Positions 1 through 11,685 of a stretch of 64,000 nucleotides of DNA are shown piece by piece (the stretch's first letter is position 1; every line of letters begins with the position of its first letter). The notes under the pieces were generated by a model. The model was not told the DNA's origin and did not search any database. It saw only the letters and a list, made by a program, of their open reading frames with translations. Both the position numbers and the translations under genes were made by a program. The DNA lies in contig CM055897.1 in assembly GCA_029582155.1 (NCBI GenBank), forward strand, positions 95,212,582 to 95,276,581, read 5' to 3'. Source of the stretch: Panopea generosa (Eukaryota > Mollusca > Bivalvia > Adapedonta > Hiatellidae).

Positions 1-52
1 TGTTACATTGGGAGATGTCATACAACTATATTGTAACACAAGAATGCCGCTT

Positions 53-166
53 TTCCAGCATGACTGACATACTGTTTGCTAAATTTAAATACTAGTCACT
101 GACCACTGTTCCGGCATGACTGGCATACTGTTTGCTAAATTTAAATACTAGTCACTGACCACTGTT
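53..166. repeat. two-copy 56-bp direct repeat
   Basis: Two adjacent near-identical 56-bp units, each running from 'ttcc(a/g)gcatgactg' to 'cactgaccactg', differ at only a few bases. The third occurrence of 'ttccag' at 165 marks the end. No coding signal is visible. Confidence 0.85.
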
Positions 167-2519
167 CCAGCTATTAGGGCTTCACTGTAATATTTCTGTA
201 AATAACAAATTCTGTAAATATTGTCCATGACATGTTTTTTTCTATGCTACAGTAATTTAAATTTGAAATACATTTTCAATCGTGCTCTACTTGGATTGTT
301 ATTGTAGACTAAAGTGTTTTCAACATACCCTGTTGTCTCCGAGAGGAGGGAATCAGCATTAAATCGGCACATTATTGCCACCAGGGAGAATTTAATGACA
401 TGTGCACTCAATCTGAAAATAAATTGCCTCCCATAAATAGTTCATAAAATGAGTATCATTTTAAGATAATGTGTTTTCTTGCGAGATCGACCGTCCTAAT
501 GTGTTTCTGTTTAAATTGAATCAATTCACCAAATAAGCATTTCCGTCTCCAGGCTCTTCACAAAACGTTATATCATGTATTGATTACTTTGAATTTACTC
601 CATGTTGATTTCCAAACTATAATTTTACTTCCACATATGAAACAATCTTAATAGATTGAGGAGAATACCTTTCAACAATGGTCGTCAGATACATTTCATC
701 AATACATTTACAATATACAAGATAAACATTTGTTTACAAGACTGGAATGGAAGTGTTACTTCTAGCTACAGTTTAAACAATAATTTGCTATGCAAGGTAT
801 CTCAAAGTGCTAAATATCAGAACAGTTTGATACATCTGTGCAAGTTTTCGATTGACTGACTTAAAAGTCAAAAGAAGTCGTTATGGAAAATACAGAAAGA
901 GGTCAAATGTTATGTATAATGTGTCTTAAAATGCTGTAGAAGATTAGTTTCACTTTTTACTGTACTGACATATGAACAGATTAAAAAAAACATTTGTCTT
1001 GTGAATATTTTGTTAATACAACTCTACATAAATTTACCATTTAAACGGCAATACAAAATGAAAATTGACAATATCTGTAGCAGCATATCTCCATTGTGTC
1101 ATTTAAAAGACGAAAAAAGTAACATGAATTAATAGTTAATCTATACATTATTGTTTATATGCTATTCTATAATAGTTCTGTAGTATGCGTGTACAGCTGT
1201 GTATATTAAATGAAGTAATACGAATCATCATGGAAACTCACGTACTGTTTTGCATGGGCTGGTGTTCTTAAAGCAAATCTATTTGTCATTGTCAATATCT
1301 TGTTTTATCATCACAGAGATTGAAAGATATGCATAGCAAAGTGAAAAAATGTAAATTATATTAAAATATTATCATCATTCAGATGATTTGGTAAAAGCGA
1401 CATCAAAATATCGCATTAATAAAGAACGGATGATGCTATTAAAATGTCGTGCATAATTCATTTTTGAAAAGTTGCTATATTTCCTATTGTATTACGGCGG
1501 ATCTTGTTAAATTAATATTTCAGGAACATGCAAAGTAGAAAATTTCAGACACCTCTATATGTATGTATATTTTGTGGGTTGTATGTAAAGTATTTTTGTG
1601 TGGCAATACAGTTTCGATCATTCATTGGTTTATTCAAACATAACATTGAACAATTCTCTTTCAATTACTGGTGTAAGTTCACTAAATGGACAAGTTTAAG
1701 TTTCAAAAAATAGATTGCTATCATTGTACAATGTATACAAGCAATGTTACATACCATCAGCTGTTTATCTTTTCCATCATAATTTAGACAATACAACAGA
1801 GTATTTGAACAGGGTTCCGCGTATTTTCAATACATGACAGGTTGAATATGCCATATCTAATTATTTTGGTGGAGGATATCTCAGCATGAATCTGAATAGA
1901 ACCATCGCTCTTCTGCAAGTAACTGGCAAACTTTCATACATCAATATTTTGATTAAGCTAGTGAGAGGAAAGTGGCCATTAGACAACAGCGTCCTCGCCC
2001 ACTCGGGTCACGGTCGCGCAGGCGAAACTGACCACACAAACATTGATCCTGGTCTTCGTGCAACTAGACTGTATATAGTTTTCTATTAAATGTATTCCCT
2101 ACAGTCACTCACATGATAGGATCTAAACGATAAAAAATATCTTACCATTTTCTTAAAATAAAGTAGGAAATATTTCAAAGTAAATGTCATGTTATTCCTG
2201 AGAAATCAATTGAAGTCACACGATCACATCCACATCACCAATTTTCAAGTGTTGTCATTTTAAATATGTAATTTAAAAGATAGCAAATGAAGAAAGTATT
2301 ACCCTATGTCTTCATACCGTTCGCCTATCAACCCAGTGTAAAACCAAATCATACTTGTGTAAACCTTGCTGGCAATCTGGTTTACAAATTATACTTCGCT
2401 GCCAAACCGCCCATGTCGGTGTAAGTGCTATAAGTTTGTATCGTATTTTGATGAGGATTCTTGCATCAATACATATGTTATAATAAAACTAAACGTGTTC
2501 ATTTAGAAAAAAGATGCAT
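167..2519. other. AT-rich non-coding stretch
   Basis: No exon, RNA gene or intact transposon could be recognised here. Open frames are under 70 codons and have no family resemblance. The only shared sequence noticed is 1894-1930, which matches 48401-48436 and looks like a fragment of a dispersed repeat. Confidence 0.5.
1894..1930. repeat. fragment of dispersed repeat shared with 48.4 kb
   Basis: The segment beginning 'gaatagaacca' and ending 'gtaactggcaaa' recurs nearly unchanged at 48401-48436. There it lies just left of a reverse-oriented tRNA-like promoter, so this may be a 3' remnant of the same SINE family. Confidence 0.5.
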
Positions 2520-3245
2520 ACACTATACGCTATGTATAACTTTGGGTCATACAATATTATATACATAATGTATACGTTTTTGCCACTTTATGCTTTGTCC
2601 AATTCACTATATGCATTTCTATGAATACAAAGTCGTAATATATTCTACACAATACTATGACATTTTATACTGTGGCCATATACACAATGTATACTTTTTT
2701 GTCATCTAATACCATGTGGAAATATACGATACACAATACTGTGACATTTTATACCATGGCCATATACACAATGTATACATTTTTGTCATCTAATAACATG
2801 TGGAAATATACGATATACAATACTGTGACATTTTATACCATGGCCATATACACAATGTATACTTTTTGTCATCTTATACCATGTCCAAATGAATTGTACG
2901 GAATAACATGACATTTTATACTGTGGCCATATATACAATGTATACTGTTTTGTCATCTAATAAAATGTACAATGCATTTCATACAATACTATGACATTGT
3001 ATACTATGGCCATATACAACATGTTTACTTTTTGTCAGTTAATACCATGTCTAAATACGTAATGAACACTTCTTTGGCATGTATAATATGTCCCTATACA
3101 CAATGTATTTTTGCCATTCAGTATTATATCCCAATCCACTATGTACACTTCTAGGGCCTTTATACTGTACCCATATACACATTGTATTTTGTTCATGTAA
3201 TGCTATGTCCATATACACTCTTTTATAATTATACTATGACTGTAT
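2520..3245. repeat. 84-bp minisatellite, decaying at both ends
   Basis: The core at about 2640-2960 repeats every 84 bp; 'aatact(a/g)tgacatttta' begins at 2651, 2735 and 2819. Related but shortened or diverged units, all carrying 'ccatatacacaatgtat', extend to both sides. Because 84 is a multiple of three, an 84-codon frame stays open across the core. It is a periodicity artefact, not a gene. Confidence 0.8.
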
Positions 3246-5418
3246 AGTTCTATATGTAACACAAACCATACGTAAAAGTGTTGCAAGTCAAGAACACCCA
3301 CCATTTGGTACTTATAGCCGTTTTTTGGTTTAGTTTAGGAGAGATAACTCTTAAATATTGAGGCTATACGTTATCGCACTATTGACTGCCCGTGCATGAT
3401 TATGGCTAAACTACCAAATCAAAGTCAAACTAAAACATTCATAGAAATATTCGCATAGAAATTAAGACTGCATACCGTGCTTTTTACGTCCCTGCATTTA
3501 TCGCTTATCCTTGTCCATCCGTCCGTACGATACACTTTCTCATCAGCTATATGCTTCCTTATTTCTCAGCTGTTTTTCACTAGATTTGCTAGAGAATTAC
3601 AGCATGAAATTCAGTTCGTCATTGCGTTCCAGTCCATTATTAATTGGTGGAAATATGTCCATTTAGATTAATGGTAAATCTACGTCACATTTTTCTTGTC
3701 AGCTCTACATCTCCTAAACATCTCAATCGATTTAGGTCAAACTTGTTATAGCATAATTATTATATATATGAAGGCTTATTGTGAACATCGTTGCCATGTT
3801 TCAGTCCATCGACTTCTAACAAAGTTATTGCCCTTTAATTATGATAATGGTAGATATGTTTATAGTATTATTGATCATTTAGGATAAAGACAAACAGCTG
3901 TATTTGGAATGTCAATATACTTGTATGCCTTACCTTCTACCTAAACGCATTTACATATATGGTAAATATTCATTTATAGATACTCTTATATGCAAAAAAC
4001 ATGTTTAGCATCACAGGCTAAGACATATTCATCTTAAAAGGAAATATTTTTATAAACTGTTCGACACTATGATAAAACAAATGTTATTTTATGTATCTGA
4101 AATATGGGGATAAGAATATCTTATATCAAATGAAACTGAACACAATAAATGTAGATCGTTGTTGAACCCTCAATTATTGTATCTGATATGTTTGTTAGAC
4201 GAGAATGTGGTAGAAACCCACTATATATTGAATAGCAGTGTAATTGTGTCATATATTGGTTTAAATTGCTATAAATGAATAGAACAGAATATCCATAACA
4301 ATGTTATAAAATGTTTAGAGATATGAATGAAATTGAACGTATAACTTGGGGTACAAAAACTAATATTTAAATGTGAGTTGGGTATGCTTTTGTTAAATAA
4401 TGGTGTTAGTGATGGTTGGTTGTTTATTTACACTTTTAAGCAATGATTGATAGCTTTAAACAGGAATGACGAGGTATTGTCGCTCAGCCAGGAAAAGGTT
4501 CTTTCTATTCCTGAAGTGAAAATGGCAAACTACTTTAACATTGAATTATAGAACTTCAGTTTCAAGACTTAGGTGCTCTGCTCACAACTTGGCGATAGAA
4601 TATGACTTTCAGATTTTACCGAAAGTCTAAATTATGTTACATATACATATATATATTACATCATTAAAATTGTTGATATAATCTGAAAAATCATAATAAA
4701 ATTATATATATATATGCATGAGATCATGCGTCTTGTCAATGTCAGCATAACATTTTCGATATGTATTTTAAAAGCAATACCATTTCCTAAGATTTCTAAA
4801 ATGTAAAATATTACCAATGTTAATGTTTATTTTTATCTAGATCATTTTGTTTTTAATCATATAGTGTTTTACAATAGATTATGTATGTCGTGTTTACTGG
4901 ACAATTTGTATAATGAAGAGAAGTCCTGGAATGATTAAATAATTGCCAATGTTATTTTTATTGTATATCTTTATTCCATTATACATGATAGAAAAACCTC
5001 AACCAATGATTTCCTCGAAGTCTGAATTCGTCCTACTGAAAATTAAAGAAAGAACACATAAATTAGTTTCAAAAGCAACATCTGCTTATTCTAATACTTA
5101 TATATATGGTATATGTTTGTTCTATTGGCCAGTTCCTACAGAAATACAGAACAATGGTAGATGTATAAGATCTCTATTATAGTTCTAGGACTGGTCGTAC
5201 CAGTGTCGGTATACTGTGAATTGTTGGGGCGTGTTTATAGCATGGTACATCCTTTAAATCTGCCGTCTTTAAGGCTGTCTCAAACAATCACTTCGTGTTA
5301 TACATGAAAGTGTATTGACAGTCGCTAAGCACTGTACAAAATTAATCACCATACATGATGATTTATGTTACCATTGATATTATAAATAAAAGGTGTAGAT
5401 TAGTTAGTTTAAACTTAT
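3246..5418. other. AT-rich non-coding stretch
   Basis: No recognisable gene. It contains short (TA)n tracts around 4643-4715 and simple AT-rich sequence. Short open frames here have no conserved motif. Confidence 0.5.
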
Positions 5419-5619
5419 TTATTTTACTTGGATTGTGAAACAAGTCCTTACAACTTAGAAAATCTCGCTTGTAGTCTTCCTGGGAAGAACCAGTAATAAG
5501 CATAATTATGCGAATAAAGTGTCTTGCTCAAGGACACCACACATAGCCGTGGTGGAGGATCGAACTCACGACTCTCCAGTCCTAGGTCCGATACTCTAAC
5601 ACTAAACCACGCACTCCAC
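5419..5619 (-). mobile_element. tRNA-derived SINE with V-SINE-like core
   Basis: On the minus strand a tRNA-like head carries an A box ('tggtttagtgttagagt') and a B box ('gagttcgatcc'). It is followed by 'gtccttgagcaagacac', which resembles the conserved core of V-type SINEs, and an AT-rich tail. The head starts near 5618 and the tail ends near 5419. It lies about 170 bp downstream of the CTL-1 stop codon. No target-site duplication was identified. Confidence 0.75.
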
Positions 5620-5789
5620 ATAAAATGTGTATTAAGATAAAAACAGCCTATAATATGTTTTGAAACTCGGTTTATTTAGTTATCCCTACAATGCACACAG
5701 CGGGACAAAGTGGGGCATTTTAAGCGGGAAGTCTGCGTAATTTGCTCTCTTTTACAGATTACATTTACGCACTGTGACAGTAAGATAGC

Positions 5790-6031
5790 TTACTTCATTT
5801 CGCAGATCACGTGTCCTTTCTGTTCACAATGAAAATCGTGCCATGTGAAATTATTGCCGCCGTATAGACAAGCGCAGTCCTGGTTGTTTGAGTCGCCGTG
5901 CTCTGGTTGTCCAGGGTACCAGTTGTTGTATCCATCAGAGACGCGTTTATGGTCAGTGTACCAAACCCATACACCTTCTATCTCATCGTCTGTTGCTCCT
6001 ATCCAAAACCATGTTCCTTGCCTTAGCGTAC
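5790..6031 (-). CDS. CTL-1 exon 3 (CTLD C-terminal half)
   Basis: Begins in phase 1 after an AAAAG acceptor and runs 79 codons to TAA at 5790. It contains FWIGAT, the W-x-W core, NNWYPGQPE, an NNQDCACLY segment, FTWHD and HVICE. Confidence 0.9.
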
Positions 6032-7645
6032 CTTTTGTATATTTTGGAGTTTATTATTTAATAAATGCATATATCTATCCAAATTACTTTAAACTGAAAA
6101 AGGTTTGAAATAAAGATAAGGTTAATGTTGAACCACAACTGTCGACTAGATTAACAGACCACCTGGTCTATCCCAGAACCTGGTATCTCCCGAACCTCTA
6201 TTAACCCCAAATAAAAAAGCAGGGAATTTCATGCCTGTCCCAGCATTCATAGCTATTGATTGCTAATTAAAATATGACGTCATTCAATCTTTCCTTGAAG
6301 CAACAGACAACGTGCTTAAATGTCGTGCTATTTAACGGACCCAATCGGGAGAGCTGGGTCCGCTCTACAGAATAACAGACCACCTATAAATGGGTCCGCA
6401 TGTGTAAAAACGTCAATACATCTTTTAAAATGATTCTGATCAGTCAGTGTTGTTTTAAAGTTATATATATATATATATGCGTACGCGTTATTTAGTCAAC
6501 ATTAATTCAAGGACTTATATAGAAGGCTATGAAACTTGCATCTCTCTACTAGATGTTGATAAAATAGCATGCGAAGAATTAATAATTTGGCAAATTAATT
6601 ATTCAAATTTCACAGGCAACTGATGTCTTTAACATGAAATGTAAGTTATATGTATTATTAGATATTTTATATTGTTTTAAACACGCAAAATGATTTGAAT
6701 TTAAGATACGCAGTTTGAAGAAATATTCAAGTACTTATAGGGTCTCGTATATTTTGTAGAGAATCACATTGTGCAAAGAAAGAATTTTGATTTGTATTTC
6801 TGAGATGAATGGAAGTTTGAAAACGAGATTTTATGAGATTTTGCGTAATACGCGAGCGTTCATAACATTACAATCAGTTGCGTTCCCTTCTCTATATAAG
6901 TCCTTGATTAAGTGTAGTACTTGGAATATGTCTAATGCAATTTGATTTGGGCAGTATTGCGATCATCTCCCTTTACATTAAATACAGCATGTGTGTTAGT
7001 TACACATATTATATCATGCTAGTAACTAAAATATCAATGATATCAACTGTTTATAATATGTAAACGTCAAGAGTGTCCATACACTAAATATTCAAACAAT
7101 AAATGAGTTAATTATGCATTCATTCATTAACCTTTAAAATTTAATTAGAATATTGCAGTTACATTTAAAGTTATTATCATGGAAATGGCGTACAGAGCAT
7201 TTTTTTTTTAATTTAAAGTTGAAATGAATTTAGATATTAGATTTAATTAAAGTGAAATACAGCGTTGAATTACCTTTAAAAAGTCGTTGAGAATTGTCTC
7301 GTAGAAACAGTTCCTCAACTTTTGAGTCTATTGTTACAACACGGGTGTCAGAATGGGACGCACAAAAGTGCTGAAAGGAAATAGTATGGTATTATTTATA
7401 TTCTATACACTCATTAGATATGTAAACGCAACATATTTAGTACTAGTGCTACAGAAACATGTGTCCGTTGATGTTACCGGTTGCTTACTTGAAATGTAAC
7501 TAAATGATTTGGTATATCCTGCATTGGTGTCATTTTTAACATTTTCAAGTAAGTCTCTTCTATACCCTGTGGTACGTTCTAAAATAGTAATATTCTGTGT
7601 TGCACTTTCATATCTCTTTAGCGTATTTGTATGTGGGTGGGTATG

Positions 7646-7717
<72 letters not shown>

Positions 7718-8356
7718 TGTTGGGGAAAAGGAAAAAATATATGCACAATGGATAAATTATTGAAATGTTGAGCGTCAATAATGTAATTGTATCAATAACG
7801 AAATCTGGCCTAGACCCTTTAGTAAACACTGGCAGCAGTGTTATTTGCATGTTTTAGCCTCGCTTAAAACAATCGTTCAATTATATCACAACAATGTCTG
7901 TTTCATCTAATTGTACCACACTGTACCGTGTCATGATACTCTAACCAGTAACAGTAAACAACGAGGAGAAATATTCTATACTGAAAATGTTGAACACTTT
8001 TGTTGAAATTTTACCAGGCCGAGGATTCAACTCACGACCTTCTTCGTGCGAGTAGGTGGTAATATATTCAATTTATAGCTATATTACGAGACAAATGTTT
8101 GTATAATTTATAAACACGTAAAGAAAGCTGAGAATACCTCTCATTGCTTCGGAACAAAATATGATCCATGTTTAATACGAAACAATTACAAAACGTTTAC
8201 ATGCTCGCATACCGTTCCCTCTGTCCAATCCAACGTGATTTCATCGGCGAACAGGTAGCACGATTCTTCGAAAGGAATCCAATTGTTTGGACAACATGCT
8301 GCGTCTGTGATGATGAAACAGTGCTTCAACACGAGTAATACAGACAAATAGTTCAT
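5790..8356 (-). CDS. CTL-1: secreted C-type lectin, 3 coding exons
   Basis: A small C-type lectin-like domain (CTLD) protein of about 160 residues, predicted to be secreted. Coding exons are 8356-8213, 7370-7274 and 6031-5790, with GT-AG introns in phases 0 and 1. Residues 1-17 form a hydrophobic signal-like segment. The CTLD then shows the CCPxxW and SCYLF cysteines (long-form CTLD), WTE, HFCASH, the WIGAT core, a GQPE segment where EPN or QPD normally lies, then WHD and a final HVICE cysteine before TAA. QPE keeps the proline of the Ca2+/sugar site but is neither canonical EPN nor QPD, so ligand preference cannot be assigned. A splice acceptor just before the ATG ('attattttag', then TACCATG) suggests an upstream 5' UTR exon. 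No frame break was seen; this is the cleanest lectin of the cluster. The family is established from the sequence; a role in recognition or immunity is inferred. Confidence 0.9.
7274..7370 (-). CDS. CTL-1 exon 2 (CTLD middle)
   Basis: 32 codons plus one base. It starts after a CAG acceptor with HFCASH, contains VTIDS (the usual L-x-x-I-x-S helix segment) and ends LFK plus G before a GTAAT donor. The matching exon is 33 codons plus one base in CTL-2 and CTL-3. Confidence 0.88.
7645..7719. repeat. (GTGC)n microsatellite in CTL-1 intron 1
   Basis: About 18 tandem GTGC units ending 'gtgtt'. They create long opposing Ala/Arg/Thr-His or Val/Cys open frames that are not genes. Confidence 0.95.
8213..8356 (-). 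CDS. CTL-1 exon 1 (signal peptide and CTLD start)
   Basis: 48 codons from ATG at 8356 to a donor at 8212-8211. It encodes a leucine/valine-rich leader followed by the CCPNNW and SCYLF CTLD start. It ends in phase 0 after a Thr codon. Confidence 0.9.
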
Positions 8357-8406
8357 GGTACTAAAATAATAAACAAATCTTCCATGTCATGAAACACTGT
8401 TTATTT

Positions 8407-8419
8407 TCTAGTAGCAGTG
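8407..8419. repeat. SINE target-site duplication, left
   Basis: The 13-bp 'tctagtagcagtg' is repeated exactly at 8706-8718, bounding the SINE. Confidence 0.9.
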
Positions 8420-8705
8420 CCGGGCCCGATTAGCTCAGTCGGTTACGCGTCTGACTATCAATCCAGGGGTCGTGAGTTCGAGTCCACCGCCTGGCAGAGG
8501 TCTCCGTGATGATTGATATACGACATTGTGTCTCGTTATCATTCGTCTCTCACCACTGATTCAAGTGGGAAAGTTATCAGTTACTTGTGGAGACGGGGTG
8601 TGCTCGAGTACTGGTTAATCCCAGGAAACAGTGGTTAGGTTAACTGATAGTCCGTTAGCCCTCGATGGCATAAAAATGACACTAAATATTCAATCAATCA
8701 ATCAA
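8420..8705 (+). mobile_element. full-length tRNA-derived SINE (286 bp)
   Basis: The tRNA-like head has an A box ('ttagctcagtcggtta') and a B box ('gagttcgagtcc'). The unrelated body ends 'gccctcgatggcataaaaatgacac', and the tail is (aatc)n. The element is bounded by an exact 13-bp target-site duplication, so both ends are fixed. The body recurs, inverted and truncated, at 22805-22930 and 39981-40112, so this is a multicopy family. It lies 64 bp upstream of the CTL-1 start codon, in its 5' region or first non-coding intron. The tRNA-like part is not an independent functional tRNA gene because it is fused to the SINE body. Confidence 0.93.
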
Positions 8706-8718
8706 TCTAGTAGCAGTG
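8706..8718. repeat. SINE target-site duplication, right
   Basis: Exact copy of 8407-8419, immediately after the (aatc)n tail. Confidence 0.9.
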
Positions 8719-9750
8719 GAATCATTTTCAACAGTTTCGTACATGGAAAACGTATATATTGCGGTAGTGTTTCTTTACAGTTAAAATAAGAAAATAAAAC
8801 TTACAAACTGTAATCCAATGTTACACCAGATGTAATAAACAGTATTTACCTATCGCTATGCACAAATTCAATATGCAGAAACATGTATACATAAGTCTTC
8901 GAGACATGTTGAGTTTATCTCACTTTGAAGTCAGTTTGCAATGCAATTATTATATTTATGCCGCGATCTTATTTACGTATGATATCTTGTGCGATAAGTT
9001 TGTGAAACAAGCATATGGTGACAGACAATTAGATCCTTTATAATCCAAATGAAATGCTGTCACAAAAAGAAAGTTCTGTCACAATTTAAATCAAAGCGCT
9101 GTGAGAGCTGAAGCCCTTGGGTTGCATATGACTTGGTGGAGAAGTAGATTAGGAGTAGAATAAAGACACGTCTTTCATTGAAAATGTACAAGGAATAAAA
9201 CAATCTAGCATTGGCACTATGACCTTTAAGGTAAGCCCCAGGGCAAAAAGGTTGTCACACATACAGCATACCTTATCCCATGCATGAGACACATCTAGCA
9301 GTCAGTGTGCTCCACAGTTACGCCAGCATCATCTCGACATGCTTATTACTATATACATTCGTCCCTTCTCTCTATCCAAACTTTGGTGAAAACGCTGATA
9401 GCAGAGGAACGCTGACGTCGTCCCTGTTATCCTACACTCAGACAAAAATATCCCTAAAAAATACAAAAAGGAAAAAACCCTTCAACGTTAACGTGGGGTG
9501 AATAATATTGGAGAAATTAAAGCAGATCTGCACATAATTAACACAAATAAAATGCAAGTCTATATTTTAATAAAACTACTGTATGACCTACACGTGACCT
9601 TTTGAACAAGGGATTACCGGTCTTCCTTCTTGTGCCTACTTGTAAAAGAACTGACCTACATAAACTGTAACTATAGATAACCTCTGCAAACAACAACGAG
9701 ACATCTATGATTTGTCTATGTATATTCTGTAGTCGGGAGATATATCCAAA
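8719..9750. other. intergenic spacer between divergent CTL-1 and CTL-2
   Basis: Divergent spacer expected to hold promoters for both lectins. No TATA box, binding-site cluster or coding sequence could be identified with confidence. Confidence 0.4.
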
Positions 9751-9808
9751 ATGACTTGGACGTGGAGATTCGTTATAGTTTTACTTACGACGTTGTACGC
9801 TGGATACG
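9751..9808 (+). CDS. CTL-2 exon 1 (signal peptide)
   Basis: ATG at 9751 begins 19 codons plus one base: a hydrophobic leader (RFVIVLLTTLYAGY) ending at a GTATGT donor. Unlike CTL-1, the leader is on its own exon. Confidence 0.8.
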
Positions 9809-9984
9809 GTATGTACGCTGCGGTTGTTTTTATTGACTGTGTTAGAGCATCGATAACAAATATTGCACGAAAACCACATTCATGAGTCTTATCTATAACG
9901 AAAGACTCGGATTTTTAATTAAATATATGTCGGCAATAAACAGTAAACATAGTGTCATAATACATGTACCTTATTTGGTTGTAG

Positions 9985-10088
9985 GTTATACAGCACGTAG
10001 ACTATGCTGTCCTAATGGCTGGATGGTATTTGAGGACTCATGTTATTTGTTCTCGGATGAGATCAAGCTTGACTGGACTGAGGCGACG
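9985..10088 (+). CDS. CTL-2 exon 2 (CTLD start)
   Basis: Starts in phase 1 after a TTGTAG acceptor and encodes RRLCCPNGW, SCYLF and DWTEAT, ending phase 0 at a GTATGT donor exactly as in the paralogues. Confidence 0.88.
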
Positions 10089-10274
10089 GTATGTTTAGAC
10101 ATATTTGATACGAGTTTTAATCACCTGAACAATTGTGTATTTCAAGAACCGTTACTTTAACAAAATCAGATTCAGTTATAGGAAGAAAATATTCAGTTTA
10201 CGAAAACAATGTGCATAATTAAAATTGCTGCTGTAGAAATATTTTAATATATATATAATTTTAATTTATTTTAG

Positions 10275-10485
10275 CTTGGTTGCGAAGAAGCTCATGAGCC
10301 TTTATTAACCGCACTCGAGTCCGCTTTCTGGGTAGTACTAATACTGTGTATTGTCAGTGACTTAATTACTCTGGTACTAGTATTGCTTTTTCAGAAGCAT
10401 CTGATCGGGCGTGGGATTGAACCCGCAATCTTCTACGTGGGCGGCAGCACCCTCTCTATCAACTGAACTTAAGCCCGGCTTCTAC
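10275..10485 (-). mobile_element. tRNA-derived SINE in CTL-2 intron 2
   Basis: The minus strand shows an A-box-like 'agttcagttgatagag' and a B box 'gggttcaatccc'. The distal part contains a reversed 'gagtccgctttctgggta' segment shared with the SINEs at 19745 and 37030, so they form one family. Confidence 0.65.
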
Positions 10486-10567
10486 ACTAGTGTGGTAAAG
10501 TGTATATAATAACTCGTATATGATAATATACCACACGCCTTCGTCAGTCCATCGTTGAACTAAGATA

Positions 10568-10621
10568 ATGAATGAATAGGGTTTTACGGCGTTCCAACAC
10601 ATTATAGGTTATTCGACGCCA
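10568..10621. repeat. fragment of a dispersed 'ggttttacggcg' repeat
   Basis: 'gggttttacggcgttccaac' followed by 'aggttattcgacgcc' forms a weak inverted motif. A similar 'ggtgtttagcgtcgctttca' with 'cagtcatatcgcg' occurs at 47240. Inferred to be a short dispersed repeat; no boundaries were found. Confidence 0.4.
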
Positions 10622-11585
10622 AAAACAACAAATTTACATACAGATTTTAAAAAAAAATACACCAACAAATGAATATGCAGAATGAACCTAGAACTTTGAT
10701 ACCTGCAGAACTGCAGAGTTTCAGCAAATTCTATCGTATTACTCAAATTGTCGCTTCTTACGACATGCATGAGCCACAGTGGTCCTATTCTTGCCATCAC
10801 TCATATGGCTCCATGAAACCACACAGGGGGAACTAAGATAACAATCCCATCTATTGGATATGGTGTATCGTTTCATTACATGTACGTACTTCTTTTGTTT
10901 GAATACTAAAATTCAATCAGTATAGACTAACTGCCTATAATCATACTCTGGCATGTGTCAATGCCTGGTGGGGTTTTCTTGTTTGAAACATATGGAGAAA
11001 TGCCCATTTTATTCAATTTAACTGTTACAAGAATATTCCACGTCGTTGATTGATCATAGAAAAATACTGTTTTCAGTTTTATAGCATTAATTTAAATACA
11101 AGTCGATTGTTTAATCTAAAGTTGGAAGAAACATTTTGAAACTGGTTTCGGTTTGTTCTTTTTTTAAGGAGGTTTATCCAGTTTTTGTACTTGAACAGTA
11201 CATAATGTGTTTTAACAATGGTCACTTAAATTGTGTTATTGCGGTTGAGTTTGTGAAATTCTATTCAGATATATTCTTGCTTTCTGTAAGGCTAAACTTG
11301 TTAAAAACCTAGTACTCCAGTTGTACTGGTGATATTTCAACCAACATTGGTATTGGACGTTCTTATCAGAAGAGTAAGACACATTTTGAATATTGTCCAT
11401 TCTGTTAATCGGTTGATGACAGACAACTTGTGTGGCATGTAGTGTATGTTTAATAAATTGATTCCCTCTAATTGCGATAACTCCTAGTTATCCGGACCTA
11501 TATGTTCATTATGTAATTTTTCGTGTTATATTATCCCTCTGCACACTCGTTTATATTATAAATAAAGCCTCATTTCTTTTCACAG

Positions 11586-11685
11586 CATTTCTGCGCCTCT
11601 CACGCAAACGCACATATTGCTACTTTAGAGTCGAATGCAGAAGAACTGTTCTTAAGAGATGTGACAAACAGACTATTCAAGCCAG
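11586..11685 (+). CDS. CTL-2 exon 3 (CTLD middle)
   Basis: 33 codons plus one base after a TTTTCACAG acceptor. It contains HFCASH and the ATLES helix, and ends LFKP plus G at GTATT. Confidence 0.88.

Noticed and set aside
8020-8060. Another tRNA-like SINE ('gaggattcaactcacgacc')
   Set aside because: Only a B-box-like fragment is visible, with no A box or body.
8427-8500. Functional tRNA gene
   Set aside because: A and B boxes are present, but the sequence is joined to a SINE body with an (aatc)n tail and flanked by a target-site duplication. The same reasoning applies to the heads at 5619, 10485, 20012 and 21143.
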